A DNA stretch of 64,000 nucleotides from Bacillus mycoides (GTDB taxonomy: Bacteria; Bacillota; Bacilli; Bacillales; Bacillaceae_G), in NCBI RefSeq assembly GCF_001757995.1, contig NZ_LXLV01000019.1:62001-126000 (forward strand), in the 5' to 3' direction. Below are positions 43,648 to 51,592 of this stretch, piece after piece (the first letter of the stretch is position 1; every line of letters starts with the position of its first letter). The notes beneath the pieces are model-generated. The model was not told the origin of the DNA and searched no databases. It saw only the letters and a list, made by a program, of their open reading frames with translations. A program made the translations under genes and the position numbers.

Positions 43648-44349
43648 CTACTTTGTAATGAACTTATAGCCAAGTCCACGAACTGTTTTTATGTATTCTG
43701 GTTTACTTGGATCTTGTTCAATTTTTTCACGTAGTTTTCGAATGTGAACCATAACAGTATTATCATCTCCATTATAGGCAGGTGCTCCCCAAACTTTTTC
43801 ATATATTTCTTCTTTCGAAAATACGTAGTTCGGATTCTCACAAAAGAAGAGTAGTAGTTGAAAGAGCTGAGCGGAACATTCGACAACATTTCCATCTACT
43901 GTTAGTTCCGCAGAATGTTGATCAATTTCAAATCGACCAAATGAAATAGAGTATATTTTTTGTTCTTGTATGCTTTGTTTCATATGTCTTCGAAGTTGAG
44001 CTTTCATACGAGCGACTACTTCGAGTGGATTAAATGGCTTCGTAATATAATCATCGGCACCGTATGAAAATCCGGAAATTTTATCTACATCAGATGTTTT
44101 TGCTGTTAGGAAGAAGATAGGGCAATCCGTTTTTTGGCGAATGATTGGACAAATATCGAAGCCGGATTGTCCAGGAAGCATCACATCTAAAATAATTAAA
44201 TCGTAATTGTTTTGCTCGATGAGAGATAAGGCTATTTCCGCAGATGTTGCAGTTGTAATATGAGAAAAACCTTCTTTTTCAAGAATGGTAGTTAGTAATT
44301 GTAAAATTGCTGTTTCATCATCAACGAGTAATATATTTGCTTGATACAT
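43648..44349 (-). CDS. OmpR-family response regulator
   Basis: A 233-residue response regulator. The receiver domain has the acidic pair (LLVDDE), the phospho-acceptor Asp55 in LIILDVMLPG, the Thr switch in IFFLTAK and Lys in YITKPFNP. The C-terminal winged helix (FSKEEIYEKVWG, NTVMVHIRKLREKIEQDPSK, TVRGLGYKF) is the OmpR/PhoB type. It is transcribed before its kinase. The divergent intergenic region holds two 11-bp-spaced TTTAAGG direct repeats, a probable binding site. Confidence 0.95.
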   Translation of the reverse strand: MYQANILLVDDETAILQLLTTILEKEGFSHITTATSAEIALSLIEQNNYDLIILDVMLPGQSGFDICPIIRQKTDCPIFFLTAKTSDVDKISGFSYGADDYITKPFNPLEVVARMKAQLRRHMKQSIQEQKIYSISFGRFEIDQHSAELTVDGNVVECSAQLFQLLLFFCENPNYVFSKEEIYEKVWGAPAYNGDDNTVMVHIRKLREKIEQDPSKPEYIKTVRGLGYKFITK

Positions 44350-44406
44350 AAGAATCCCCCTTAATTTCCTCGAATATCATATCATCTTTTTGTAACATAT
44401 GGAATT

Positions 44407-44424
44407 TTTAAGGAAAATTTAAGG
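44407..44424. promoter_or_regulatory. Candidate response-regulator direct repeats
   Basis: TTTAAGG at 44407-44413 and again at 44418-44424, offset by 11 bp, one helical turn. OmpR/PhoB-type dimers bind such phased direct repeats. The site lies in the 134-bp gap between the response regulator and the CPBP gene. Confidence 0.6.
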
Positions 44425-44489
44425 TTTTCTTTCACAAAAAATTAAGAATCAAATGATATGATAAAAGTAACATAGGGGAGGAGATGAGT

Positions 44490-45338
44490 GTGAATCCGTT
44501 TCAAATGATGCGAGCTAGATATTTTTTAATTGTATTTGCACTATTAATTTTAGTAGCGAGAAGTAGTGAAAAATTGCTAGAAAGTACATTTCATATACAA
44601 AATTCTTCTTTTATAAATATACTTATATTTTATATCCTTCCGATTGCATGGATTTTTTATGAGTATAGAAAGCACCGTGTTTCATTTTCATTATTTGTTA
44701 ATAAAAATGAAACATTTAACTTGGTGCAAGTTTTATACATTACGATTATGTTGTGCATGTTCAGTTACGGGTATCTGATTTTGTACATGTACAGCTTTGC
44801 ATGGATTACACCAGATTTTATTATGAATGCTTTACACGAACCGATTGTAGATAGTGCCGGGGGATATATATATCAATTTATTATGGTTGTATTTATCGCA
44901 CCTATTATTGGGGAATTTGTTTTTCGTGGATTTTTATTTCAGCGCTTTGCTGCAAAATGGGGAACGAGTATAGCGATGATTGCAGTGGCACTTTTATTTG
45001 CGATATTACATGTCGATTTTCTCGGTGCCGCCGTATTTAGTATCGTATTATCAATCGTATATATTCGTACGAAAAGCTTACTCATGCCAATTGCGATACA
45101 TATGTTAAACAATACATTTGTACTCTGTGCATCTTTCCTAGTAAGTAGAGAAAAGATCATGAGTTTTGCAGATTTCTCAAACTATACGACGTTCTTTCCA
45201 GGACTTATTATTTTTATAACAGGATTAAATTTAGTACTCATTTTTTTATTTGTTAACCGCAAATACTGGAGTAAAGAAGTGCCAGTTATATATGCAGAGC
45301 AGGCAAAGAGTTTTGCAGATGTAGTGGGAGATAAATGA
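44490..45338 (+). CDS. CPBP-family intramembrane metalloprotease
   Basis: A membrane protein of 282 residues with about seven to eight hydrophobic segments. The CPBP/Abi motifs are visible: IIGEFVFRGFLFQRF (motif 1, with Gly in place of the first Glu of EExxxR), LLFAILHVDF (motif 2 His) and IAIHMLNNTFVL (motif 3, His-x3-Asn). Members process membrane substrates or give bacteriocin self-immunity. GTG at 44490 fits GGGGAGGAG better than ATG at 44484, though the latter is possible. It is divergent from the two-component genes and opens a run of four membrane-protein genes. Confidence 0.88.
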   Translation: MNPFQMMRARYFLIVFALLILVARSSEKLLESTFHIQNSSFINILIFYILPIAWIFYEYRKHRVSFSLFVNKNETFNLVQVLYITIMLCMFSYGYLILYMYSFAWITPDFIMNALHEPIVDSAGGYIYQFIMVVFIAPIIGEFVFRGFLFQRFAAKWGTSIAMIAVALLFAILHVDFLGAAVFSIVLSIVYIRTKSLLMPIAIHMLNNTFVLCASFLVSREKIMSFADFSNYTTFFPGLIIFITGLNLVLIFLFVNRKYWSKEVPVIYAEQAKSFADVVGDK

Positions 45339-45339
45339 G

Positions 45340-45696
45340 ATGAAGAAAACGATTGAAAAAATATTGAAAGACATTATAGAGGCTACATCCATTACAGATA
45401 TGTGTGATAAAAGCTTTTGTCATTGGCTTCAACCTGTAGTAGATACAATTGTGTTTCCGGAGTATTACTTGTTTTCTAGTACTCATTTAAAAGAAAATAT
45501 TATTTCTCTTCTTATTGTATTAGGGGTTTTACTAATATTTGGTCTAATTGTAGAAGAAATGATGAAGCGCATCTTCAGAAGAAATGGAGAGAAGTATGTT
45601 TGGGTTCATAAAGTATTCGTGAAAGTAATGGGGGCTTTCCTTTTGTTTTATGGTATGAAAACAATCATTTACTTTATAGCTTTGAAACATCATTAA
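45340..45696 (+). CDS. Small hypothetical membrane protein (118 aa)
   Basis: Not recognised. Residues 1-45 look soluble and helical (KKTIEKILKDIIEATSITDM), followed by two membrane segments near 48-68 (ENIISLLIVLGVLLIFGLIV) and 90-112 (VFVKVMGAFLLFYGMKTIIY) with a basic loop (MKRIFRRNGEKYV) between. The ATG lies 1 bp after the CPBP stop and shares its ribosome context (GGGAGATAAATGAG), so the two are translationally coupled. Confidence 0.75.
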   Translation: MKKTIEKILKDIIEATSITDMCDKSFCHWLQPVVDTIVFPEYYLFSSTHLKENIISLLIVLGVLLIFGLIVEEMMKRIFRRNGEKYVWVHKVFVKVMGAFLLFYGMKTIIYFIALKHH

Positions 45697-45727
45697 TTCG
45701 AAATTTGAAAGGGATGTATAAAATTAT

Positions 45728-46027
45728 ATGAATGAAACGATATCATCAAATAAGTTTTTTTATTTGATTTTACTTAGCATAGTGCTAATAACGACAGTAA
45801 ATGTTATTCTCCGCTGGGAGGAAGCTTACTTTTTCATGTATTTAGCGCTCCATTTATTAGGGGTTTTATGTATAAGTGGTGGCATGGTTACTGAAAAAAA
45901 GAGTGACGAAAGTGTTAACTATATGTGTGTGATCGGTCTTGTTTTACTTTTAGCTGTACAAGGTATTATGAAATATAGTTCTTTTTCTGTACAAGATTTC
46001 AGTTTGTTAATAGATGTACTGCCTTAA
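45728..46027 (+). CDS. Small hypothetical membrane protein (99 aa)
   Basis: Not recognised. It has three membrane segments, near residues 10-27 (FFYLILLSIVLITTVNVIL), 33-52 (YFFMYLALHLLGVLCISGGM) and 65-83 (MCVIGLVLLLAVQGIM), with few polar residues. AAAGGGATG lies 13-20 bases before the ATG. Close spacing (31 bp) to the previous gene and 15 bp to the next suggests one transcript. Confidence 0.7.
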   Translation: MNETISSNKFFYLILLSIVLITTVNVILRWEEAYFFMYLALHLLGVLCISGGMVTEKKSDESVNYMCVIGLVLLLAVQGIMKYSSFSVQDFSLLIDVLP

Positions 46028-46042
46028 GGGGGATAAGTATCT

Positions 46043-46231
46043 ATGTTATCGAAGAAACAAATAGGGTATATACTTGTTTTAGTAGGTTTTTTTACGATTA
46101 TTATAACGACGCTATTTTTTCAAGACTATGAATATATAAGATATGTAAAAGGCGCTGGTCTAATGTGTTGGTTTGTAAGTGCTTTTCTTATTCCGGATTA
46201 TGAACCGAGGAAAGTGTCTGAAAATAGGTGA
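46043..46231 (+). CDS. Small hypothetical membrane protein (62 aa)
   Basis: Not recognised. It has two membrane segments, near residues 7-27 (IGYILVLVGFFTIIITTLFF) and 35-52 (VKGAGLMCWFVSAFLIPDY), and a charged tail (EPRKVSENR). AAGGGGGATAAG precedes the ATG. It is the last gene of the CPBP run before a terminator. Confidence 0.7.
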   Translation: MLSKKQIGYILVLVGFFTIIITTLFFQDYEYIRYVKGAGLMCWFVSAFLIPDYEPRKVSENR

Positions 46232-46262
46232 AACTCTTCTTATGTAGAAGAGTTTTTTTATG
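46231..46262 (+). terminator. Terminator after the CPBP/small-membrane-protein operon
   Basis: AAACTCTTCT and AGAAGAGTTT with a 5-base loop, followed by TTTTTT. It starts at the stop codon of the last gene. Confidence 0.88.
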
Positions 46263-46364
46263 TAAATAGAAAGCTCTCGAGTAATTCTCGTAATTAGCTT
46301 GTTCTAATTTTGAAAGTACGAACTTACAATAATAATAGACAGGCAGCATAGAGGAGGGAATAGC

Positions 46365-47630
46365 GTGAGGAAAGTTATTGGGTGGTCGCTTTTTTTGTAC
46401 GTTGGGTTTGCGTTACTTATATATTGGTATTTATTTGGATGGAATCATGAACTCATTCCGGACATGTATAAAGGAACGAGTGCAGATCCAGAGACTTTTA
46501 TGAATGCGAGGGAGCTTACGCTAAGCCAAGATTATTCGCGCGTGAAAAATTTACTGTTCTTTTTAGCGACGCCTCTTGAATGGATTATTTTATTATTTGT
46601 ACTCGTGCTCGGTATTTCAAAAAAGTTTGAGAAATGGTCGAAGGAAACGACCAAAATAAATGTCTTACAAGTTGCGATTTATTTCTTTTATTTATCACTA
46701 CTAACAACAGTTCTTGCATTACCGATGCAATGGATCGGGCGTAAAGTGTCCGTTGACTACGGCATTTCCACGCAAAGTACACAAAGCTGGATAAAAGATC
46801 ACGTTATCGATTTTTGGGTGAATTATGCGACTATGTTACTCATTGTTACTGTTCTTTTATGGCTCATCCGTAAATTTCCAAAGAAATGGTGGCTAGCAGG
46901 ATGGGCGCTCTCTGTTCCGTTTACGATTTTTTTAACGTTTGTGCAACCTGTTGTAATTGATCCACTTTATAATGATTTTTCAACGCTGAAAAATAAGGAA
47001 TTAGAAACGAAAATTTTAGCGATCGCAGATAAAGCTGATATTCCATCTGAACATGTATATGAAGTAAATATGTCGGAAAAAACGAATGCGTTAAATGCAT
47101 ATGTAACAGGAATTGGAAAAAACCTTCGTATTGTAATGTGGGATACAACACTTCAGCAATTAAAAGATAAAGAGATTTTATTTATTATGGCCCATGAAAT
47201 GGGACATTACGTAATGAAACATATATATTGGGGCGTTGCGAGTTATATTTTCATATCGTTTATAGGTATGTATTTAATTAGTCGTATTTTAAATATGTGT
47301 ATTCGAAAATGGGGAGATACGCTGCAAATTTCCAAAATGGCATGTTTTTCAATTTTACCTTTATTTTTCTTAATTTCCTCTGTATTATCGTTTGCGTCAC
47401 AACCAGCAACAAACTACGTTTCTCGTATAGAAGAACGAGCGGCAGATCAATACGCTCTAGACATGACGAAAGATGGGGAATCAGGTGTGAAAACATTTCA
47501 ATATTTATCAAAAACGAGCTTAAGCCAAGTTAATCCGCCTGCGTTAGTGAAGTTTTTCTTATATACACATCCACCAATTTTCGAAAGAATTCATACGTTT
47601 GAACAATATGAAAAAGAGAAGAAGCAGTAG
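46365..47630 (+). CDS. yhfN: M48 family (Ste24/CAAX-type) metallopeptidase YhfN
   Basis: A 421-residue membrane protease of the Ste24 group. The first ~50 residues include a membrane segment and a luminal-type loop; segments also lie near 70-90, 105-125, 150-168 and 178-200. The zinc site IMAHEMGHYVMKH (HExxH, about residue 276) and EERAADQYAL (third ligand, about residue 355) are intact. Relatives process membrane or lipoprotein substrates. It corresponds to yhfN of B. subtilis in this gene order. The start is GTG at 46365 behind AGAGGAGGGAATA. Confidence 0.93.
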   Translation: MRKVIGWSLFLYVGFALLIYWYLFGWNHELIPDMYKGTSADPETFMNARELTLSQDYSRVKNLLFFLATPLEWIILLFVLVLGISKKFEKWSKETTKINVLQVAIYFFYLSLLTTVLALPMQWIGRKVSVDYGISTQSTQSWIKDHVIDFWVNYATMLLIVTVLLWLIRKFPKKWWLAGWALSVPFTIFLTFVQPVVIDPLYNDFSTLKNKELETKILAIADKADIPSEHVYEVNMSEKTNALNAYVTGIGKNLRIVMWDTTLQQLKDKEILFIMAHEMGHYVMKHIYWGVASYIFISFIGMYLISRILNMCIRKWGDTLQISKMACFSILPLFFLISSVLSFASQPATNYVSRIEERAADQYALDMTKDGESGVKTFQYLSKTSLSQVNPPALVKFFLYTHPPIFERIHTFEQYEKEKKQ

Positions 47631-47646
47631 TGTACTGCTTCTTTTT
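47619..47646 (+). terminator. Terminator overlapping the end of yhfN
   Basis: The stem AAGAAGCAGTA / TACTGCTTCTT with a 3-base loop contains the yhfN stop codon and is followed by TTTATT. Confidence 0.85.
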
Positions 47647-47726
47647 ATTATGGAGTATTCGAGTTTTGGAAAATTATAGTGTATAATATATGGAATATTC
47701 AGTGAAATATTTAGGAGGTTAATATT

Positions 47727-48623
47727 TTGTTTCATTCAAAATCAATGCCGGCTATAAAAATGATTCTTTCGATGTCTATTTTCGGATCGATTGGATTTTT
47801 TTCTGTCCAAACGGGTTTACCGTCTTTTGAATTAGTATTTGTTCGTTGTATTTGTGCGACTTTATTTTTAGCATTATGTTGGTTAGTAACAGGACAATAT
47901 AAAAATGAGAAATGGAACAAAAAAGAAACCATACAAATATTAGCTTGTGGTGTATTTCTCGTTTTTAACTGGGTATTTTTATTTAAAGCGTTTGAACTCA
48001 TGTCGATTACAATTGCGATTTCAGTTTATCATCTCGCTCCAATTATCGTATTAATGATCGGTAGTATCGTATTTAAAGAGAGACTTACAGTATTTGCTGT
48101 TATGTCCATTGTTATTTGTTTTATCGGCACAGTGTTAGTAGCTGGAGTGGACGGTAGTATGTCGCTTGAGAAATTAATGTCATCTGGAATGGTATGGGCA
48201 CTTCTTGCGGCTTTATTTTATGCTTTTACCACGTTACTAGGAAAGGGGATTCAGCATACGAGTGCATATGCGATGACCTTTTTACAAACGTTTTTAGGCA
48301 TATTTTTATTGCTACCATTCGTAGATTTCGGACAGTTTCAAGGATTAACAGAGATGAATTGGATGATGATTACTGCGACAGGACTTATACATACTGGGTT
48401 TGTATATTACTTATTTTTTGACAGTTTAAGAGATTTACCGACGAGACTTATTTCTGTATTAGTGTTTTTAGATCCTGCTGTTGCAATTTTGTTAGATACG
48501 GTCTTTACCGGTTTTAGACCGACTAGTATGCAAATTGTAGGGATTGTCCTAATATTTGTAGGAATGGCGTTTACTTTTCGGAAGCCGCGAGATGAAAGAA
48601 TGCAAGTATGCTCAGAAGCATGA
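47727..48623 (+). CDS. EamA/DMT-family transporter
   Basis: A 298-residue protein with ten membrane segments in two EamA repeats of about 140 residues each: the first from MILSMSIFGSIGFFSVQTGL, the second from MVWALLAALFYAFTTLLGKG. Drug/metabolite transporters of this kind export amino acids or other metabolites; the substrate cannot be given. The start is TTG at 47727 with TTAGGAGG upstream. It stands alone after yhfN. Confidence 0.9.
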   Translation: MFHSKSMPAIKMILSMSIFGSIGFFSVQTGLPSFELVFVRCICATLFLALCWLVTGQYKNEKWNKKETIQILACGVFLVFNWVFLFKAFELMSITIAISVYHLAPIIVLMIGSIVFKERLTVFAVMSIVICFIGTVLVAGVDGSMSLEKLMSSGMVWALLAALFYAFTTLLGKGIQHTSAYAMTFLQTFLGIFLLLPFVDFGQFQGLTEMNWMMITATGLIHTGFVYYLFFDSLRDLPTRLISVLVFLDPAVAILLDTVFTGFRPTSMQIVGIVLIFVGMAFTFRKPRDERMQVCSEA

Positions 48624-48714
48624 TTTATTCCAATAATTAAATGATATTGTAAAGATTTTGAGTATTCAATATAAACGAAAAAGAGGTGAATAAAGAAAAA
48701 GGTGGATGATTAAA

Positions 48715-49377
48715 ATGAAGAAGTTATTAAAAGTAGCTACATCATTAACGTTAATGGGGGGAATATTTGTAAGTGCAAATGGTGCTTCTGCAAATACTGG
48801 CGTGAATCAAAAATCTGGTCCTAATATTATTATAGATTTTGATGATTTATCAAAGGATCACTGGGCATATTATGAAATTGTTGAACTAGTGTATCAACGA
48901 ATTATGTATGGCTACGGAAATGGGAAATTTGGTGTAGAAGATAATGTAACACGCGAACAAGCAGCAGCAGTACTGTATCGCGCACTAAATTTGAAACGAA
49001 ATGTACATATTGAAAATCCATATGGAGATATTGACGGGAAATCAACAATGTTTCCTTATGAAATTTTACAATTAACAAAGCTCGGTATTTTTAAAGGAGA
49101 CGAAAATCAGAACTTCCGTCCAAAAGATACGTTAACTCGTGCGGAACTAGCGCAAATTTTGGTAAAAGCATATAATCTGAAAGCAAAACAACCTCATACA
49201 TTTACAGACGTATCAGAAGATTATTGGGCAAGAGATGCGATTAGTGGGCCATAATCTAATAACGTTGTAGTAGGAACAGGCGATGGGAAATTTGAACCTG
49301 AAATGCTTGTAACACACAGGCAATTTGCGAAATTCTTAAAAAAGGCAATCGATAATTCACCAGGAAAAATGGAATAA
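48715..49377 (+). pseudogene. SLH-domain surface protein, third repeat cut by a nonsense codon
   Basis: The first of three tandem small SLH genes. The signal peptide (MKKLLKVATSLTLMGG... ASA) and two SLH repeats (DHWAYYEIVELVYQRIMYGY; TMFPYEILQLTKLGIFKGD) are intact. The third starts DVSEDYWARDAISGP and meets TAA at 49252-49254. Beyond it the frame continues for 40 codons (SNNVVVGTGDGKFEPEMLVT...) to TAA at 49375-49377, as in the intact neighbour, where CAA (Gln) stands in place of TAA. Three SLH repeats are normally needed for wall binding. ATG at 48715 is preferred over 48706, which abuts the ribosome site. Confidence 0.85.
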
Positions 49378-49764
49378 ATAAGAGTGTAAAAAAAGTACAA
49401 GTAGATTATATTTGTGCTTTTTTTTGTCTATAAAGTGAAATTTTTATAAGTGAAGGACTTGATTAGTAGATAGTAGAATATTGTATATATAACATTTTTG
49501 CAAAAGCTTTTGTCTATCCTTTTGAAAATTAAACAGAGAAACTAGAGCGCAAAGATGAGAATATTTCTTCAAATGATTTGTATGCAATTCAGAATACCAA
49601 TTGGAATTGAGAGCGAATTGGCTCACCTAGTAATCTTCAAAATAATAGATGTTAAAAATGCAATATATTACATACGGCTTGCAAATACAGCATATGTAAT
49701 ATGAAAAAGAATTTAGTCTATTATGTTCCACTTTTAATAAAGTGGAAATGAAGGAGAGAGGACA
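49378..49764. other. Intergenic region between SLH genes
   Basis: A terminator-like hairpin (AAAAAGTACAA with TTTGTGCTTTTT, 49389-49424) comes first. Near the next gene lie an inverted repeat ATATTACATA (49665-49674) / TATGTAATAT (49693-49702) and a 9-bp hairpin TTCCACTTT / AAAGTGGAA (49726-49747) just before the ribosome site. No coding frame is supported. Confidence 0.6.
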
Positions 49765-50415
49765 ATGAAGAAAAAAATGTTACGTATAATGGCCGCAGCG
49801 ACTATTATGGGTGGATTATTGGTAAGTGCAAATGTTCCTAACATAAAAGCAGAAGAATATCCTGAAATGATTGTATTTGACGATGTCCCAGTAAACCATT
49901 GGGCATATGACTATATTCTAGATGCGGTATATCATAAAGTTATGCTAGGCTATGGAAATGGAAAGTTTGGTGTAGGTGATAACGTAACACGTGAACAAGT
50001 GGCGGTAGTACTATATCGCGCACTTAATATAAAACATGAAGGATCGTTAAAAAATCCGTATAATGATATTTCTGAAAGATCAACAATGTTTCCAAATGAA
50101 ATTTTAGCATTAACAGAACGCGGTATTTTTAAAGGTGATGAGAAGGGGAACTTTAGACCTAGGGAAACAATTACACGTGCAGAAGTAGCGCAAGTTCTTA
50201 CACAGGCATTTTCATTTGAAGTGAAGCAACAGCATACATTTGCAGATGTACCGAATAATTACTGGGCAAAAAATGCAATTAGTGCTCTGCAATCAAATAA
50301 TGTCATAGTAGGAACAGGGAATGGAAAGTTTGAACCGAATAAATTTGTAACACGTGAGCAATATGCAACATTTTTATATAAAGCTATTATTAACTTTTAT
50401 TTAAAAAATGAATAA
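49765..50415 (+). CDS. Small SLH-domain surface protein (216 aa)
   Basis: An exported protein consisting of a signal peptide (to about residue 28) and three SLH repeats: DVPVNHWAYDYILDAVYHKV, TMFPNEILALTERGIFKGDE and DVPNNYWAKNAISALQSNNV, each with a downstream FGVGDNVTRE or FRPRETITRA turn. SLH trimers bind the pyruvylated secondary wall polysaccharide. No other domain is present, so its role may be structural or regulatory within the S-layer. ATG follows GAAGGAGAGAGGACA. It is the middle of three paralogues. Confidence 0.92.
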   Translation: MKKKMLRIMAAATIMGGLLVSANVPNIKAEEYPEMIVFDDVPVNHWAYDYILDAVYHKVMLGYGNGKFGVGDNVTREQVAVVLYRALNIKHEGSLKNPYNDISERSTMFPNEILALTERGIFKGDEKGNFRPRETITRAEVAQVLTQAFSFEVKQQHTFADVPNNYWAKNAISALQSNNVIVGTGNGKFEPNKFVTREQYATFLYKAIINFYLKNE

Positions 50416-50739
50416 CGTAAAATTATATTGATATAGTATATTTTTTAGAAAAAAGCGCGAAGATAACGCGCTTTTTTCTTGTTTTAAATGGTTTATTTGT
50501 ATATTTATTATGCTGTTCACAGTTTGGTGAATAGTATCGTATGGAAAAAATAGGTTAATTTTAGTTACTTTTTATATTAAAAAAATATGATTTAGTAACT
50601 TCATTGTTCACTAAGTATAAAGATAAGTATATAAAATACAGTTCACAAATTAGACAAACATTATATAGATAAGTGTATTGTTACTTTTCCGTGAATTCTT
50701 TATATTAGAAAAAAATATGTTTTTTAGGGAGAGAACAAA
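50416..50739. other. Intergenic region with terminator, no gene
   Basis: A terminator at 50449-50478 (AAAAAAGCGCG / CGCGCTTTTTT, 7-base loop) closes the previous SLH gene. The remaining ~260 bp are very AT-rich; I see no coding frame and no clear promoter hexamers beyond AT-rich DNA. Confidence 0.6.
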
Positions 50740-51405
50740 GTGAAGAAAAAGATTTTAAAAATAGCAACAGCTTTAACAATTATGGGTGGAGTTGCATTTA
50801 GTGCTGAAGGCGCTACAGCGAATGCTGAAGTAGCTGCTAAGCCTAAGCCACAACAAGCAAGTCAGGCTATCTTTAAAGATGTACCAGCAGGACATTGGTC
50901 TTACGAAGCAATTCAAACTTTAGCACAAGAAGAAATTATGCTTGGTTATGGAAATGGCGTGTTCGGTTTTGGACATAACATAACTCGTGAACAAGTAGCT
51001 GCTTTGATTTATCGTACTATCGATTTCAGTGAAGTATTCGAGGAAGGCGATATCCTTGAGAATCCATACAAAGATATTAATGAAAAATCAACAATGTTCT
51101 TAGAAGAAATTTTAGTATTAACAGAGGTAGGTATCTTTAACGGTGATGGAACTGGAAACTTTAGACCGAAAGATACACTAACACGTGCAGAAATGGCTCA
51201 AGTGCTTACAGTAGCATATGAGTTAGAAGTAAAAGGAACACAAGGATTTAAAGATGTACCGAAAGGACATTGGGCATACAATGCGATTAATGCAGTAGGT
51301 TCAAATGGTATTTCTGTAGGAGATGGAACTGGAAACTTTGCTCCAAACATGAAAGTAACACGTGAACAATATGCGCAGTTCTTATTTAAGACAATTTTTG
51401 AATAA
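50740..51405 (+). CDS. Small SLH-domain surface protein (221 aa)
   Basis: The third paralogue of the cluster. Signal peptide MKKKILKIATALTIMGGVAF to ANAEV, a short Lys/Pro/Gln linker, then three SLH repeats (DVPAGHWSYEAIQTLAQEEI, TMFLEEILVLTEVGIFNGDG, DVPKGHWAYNAINAVGSNGI). The start is GTG at 50740 behind AGGGAGAGAACAAA. It is the best preserved of the three and has its own terminator, so each gene is probably transcribed separately. Confidence 0.92.
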   Translation: MKKKILKIATALTIMGGVAFSAEGATANAEVAAKPKPQQASQAIFKDVPAGHWSYEAIQTLAQEEIMLGYGNGVFGFGHNITREQVAALIYRTIDFSEVFEEGDILENPYKDINEKSTMFLEEILVLTEVGIFNGDGTGNFRPKDTLTRAEMAQVLTVAYELEVKGTQGFKDVPKGHWAYNAINAVGSNGISVGDGTGNFAPNMKVTREQYAQFLFKTIFE

Positions 51406-51411
51406 ATAATA

Positions 51412-51449
51412 AAAAAGAGTCAGTGTTATATAACACTGACTCTTTTTGT
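51412..51449 (+). terminator. Terminator after the SLH cluster
   Basis: A palindromic stem of about 17 bp, AAAAAGAGTCAGTGTTA with its complement and almost no loop, ends in TTTTTG. Confidence 0.92.
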
Positions 51450-51592
51450 TGTTGAAAGCATAATGGATAAACACAGTTTTGTAAAAAAACCATTAAATTT
51501 TCAAAAAAAACTTCCTTTTCTGAAGATTTGTTATATAATATAAAACATAAAATCAAATCTGTTATAAGACAGTTTAAGAAGGGGATGCTAAT

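Noticed and set aside
47278-47533. Overlapping frames on both strands inside yhfN
   Set aside because: Both are shadows of the intact protease frame; neither has a ribosome site.
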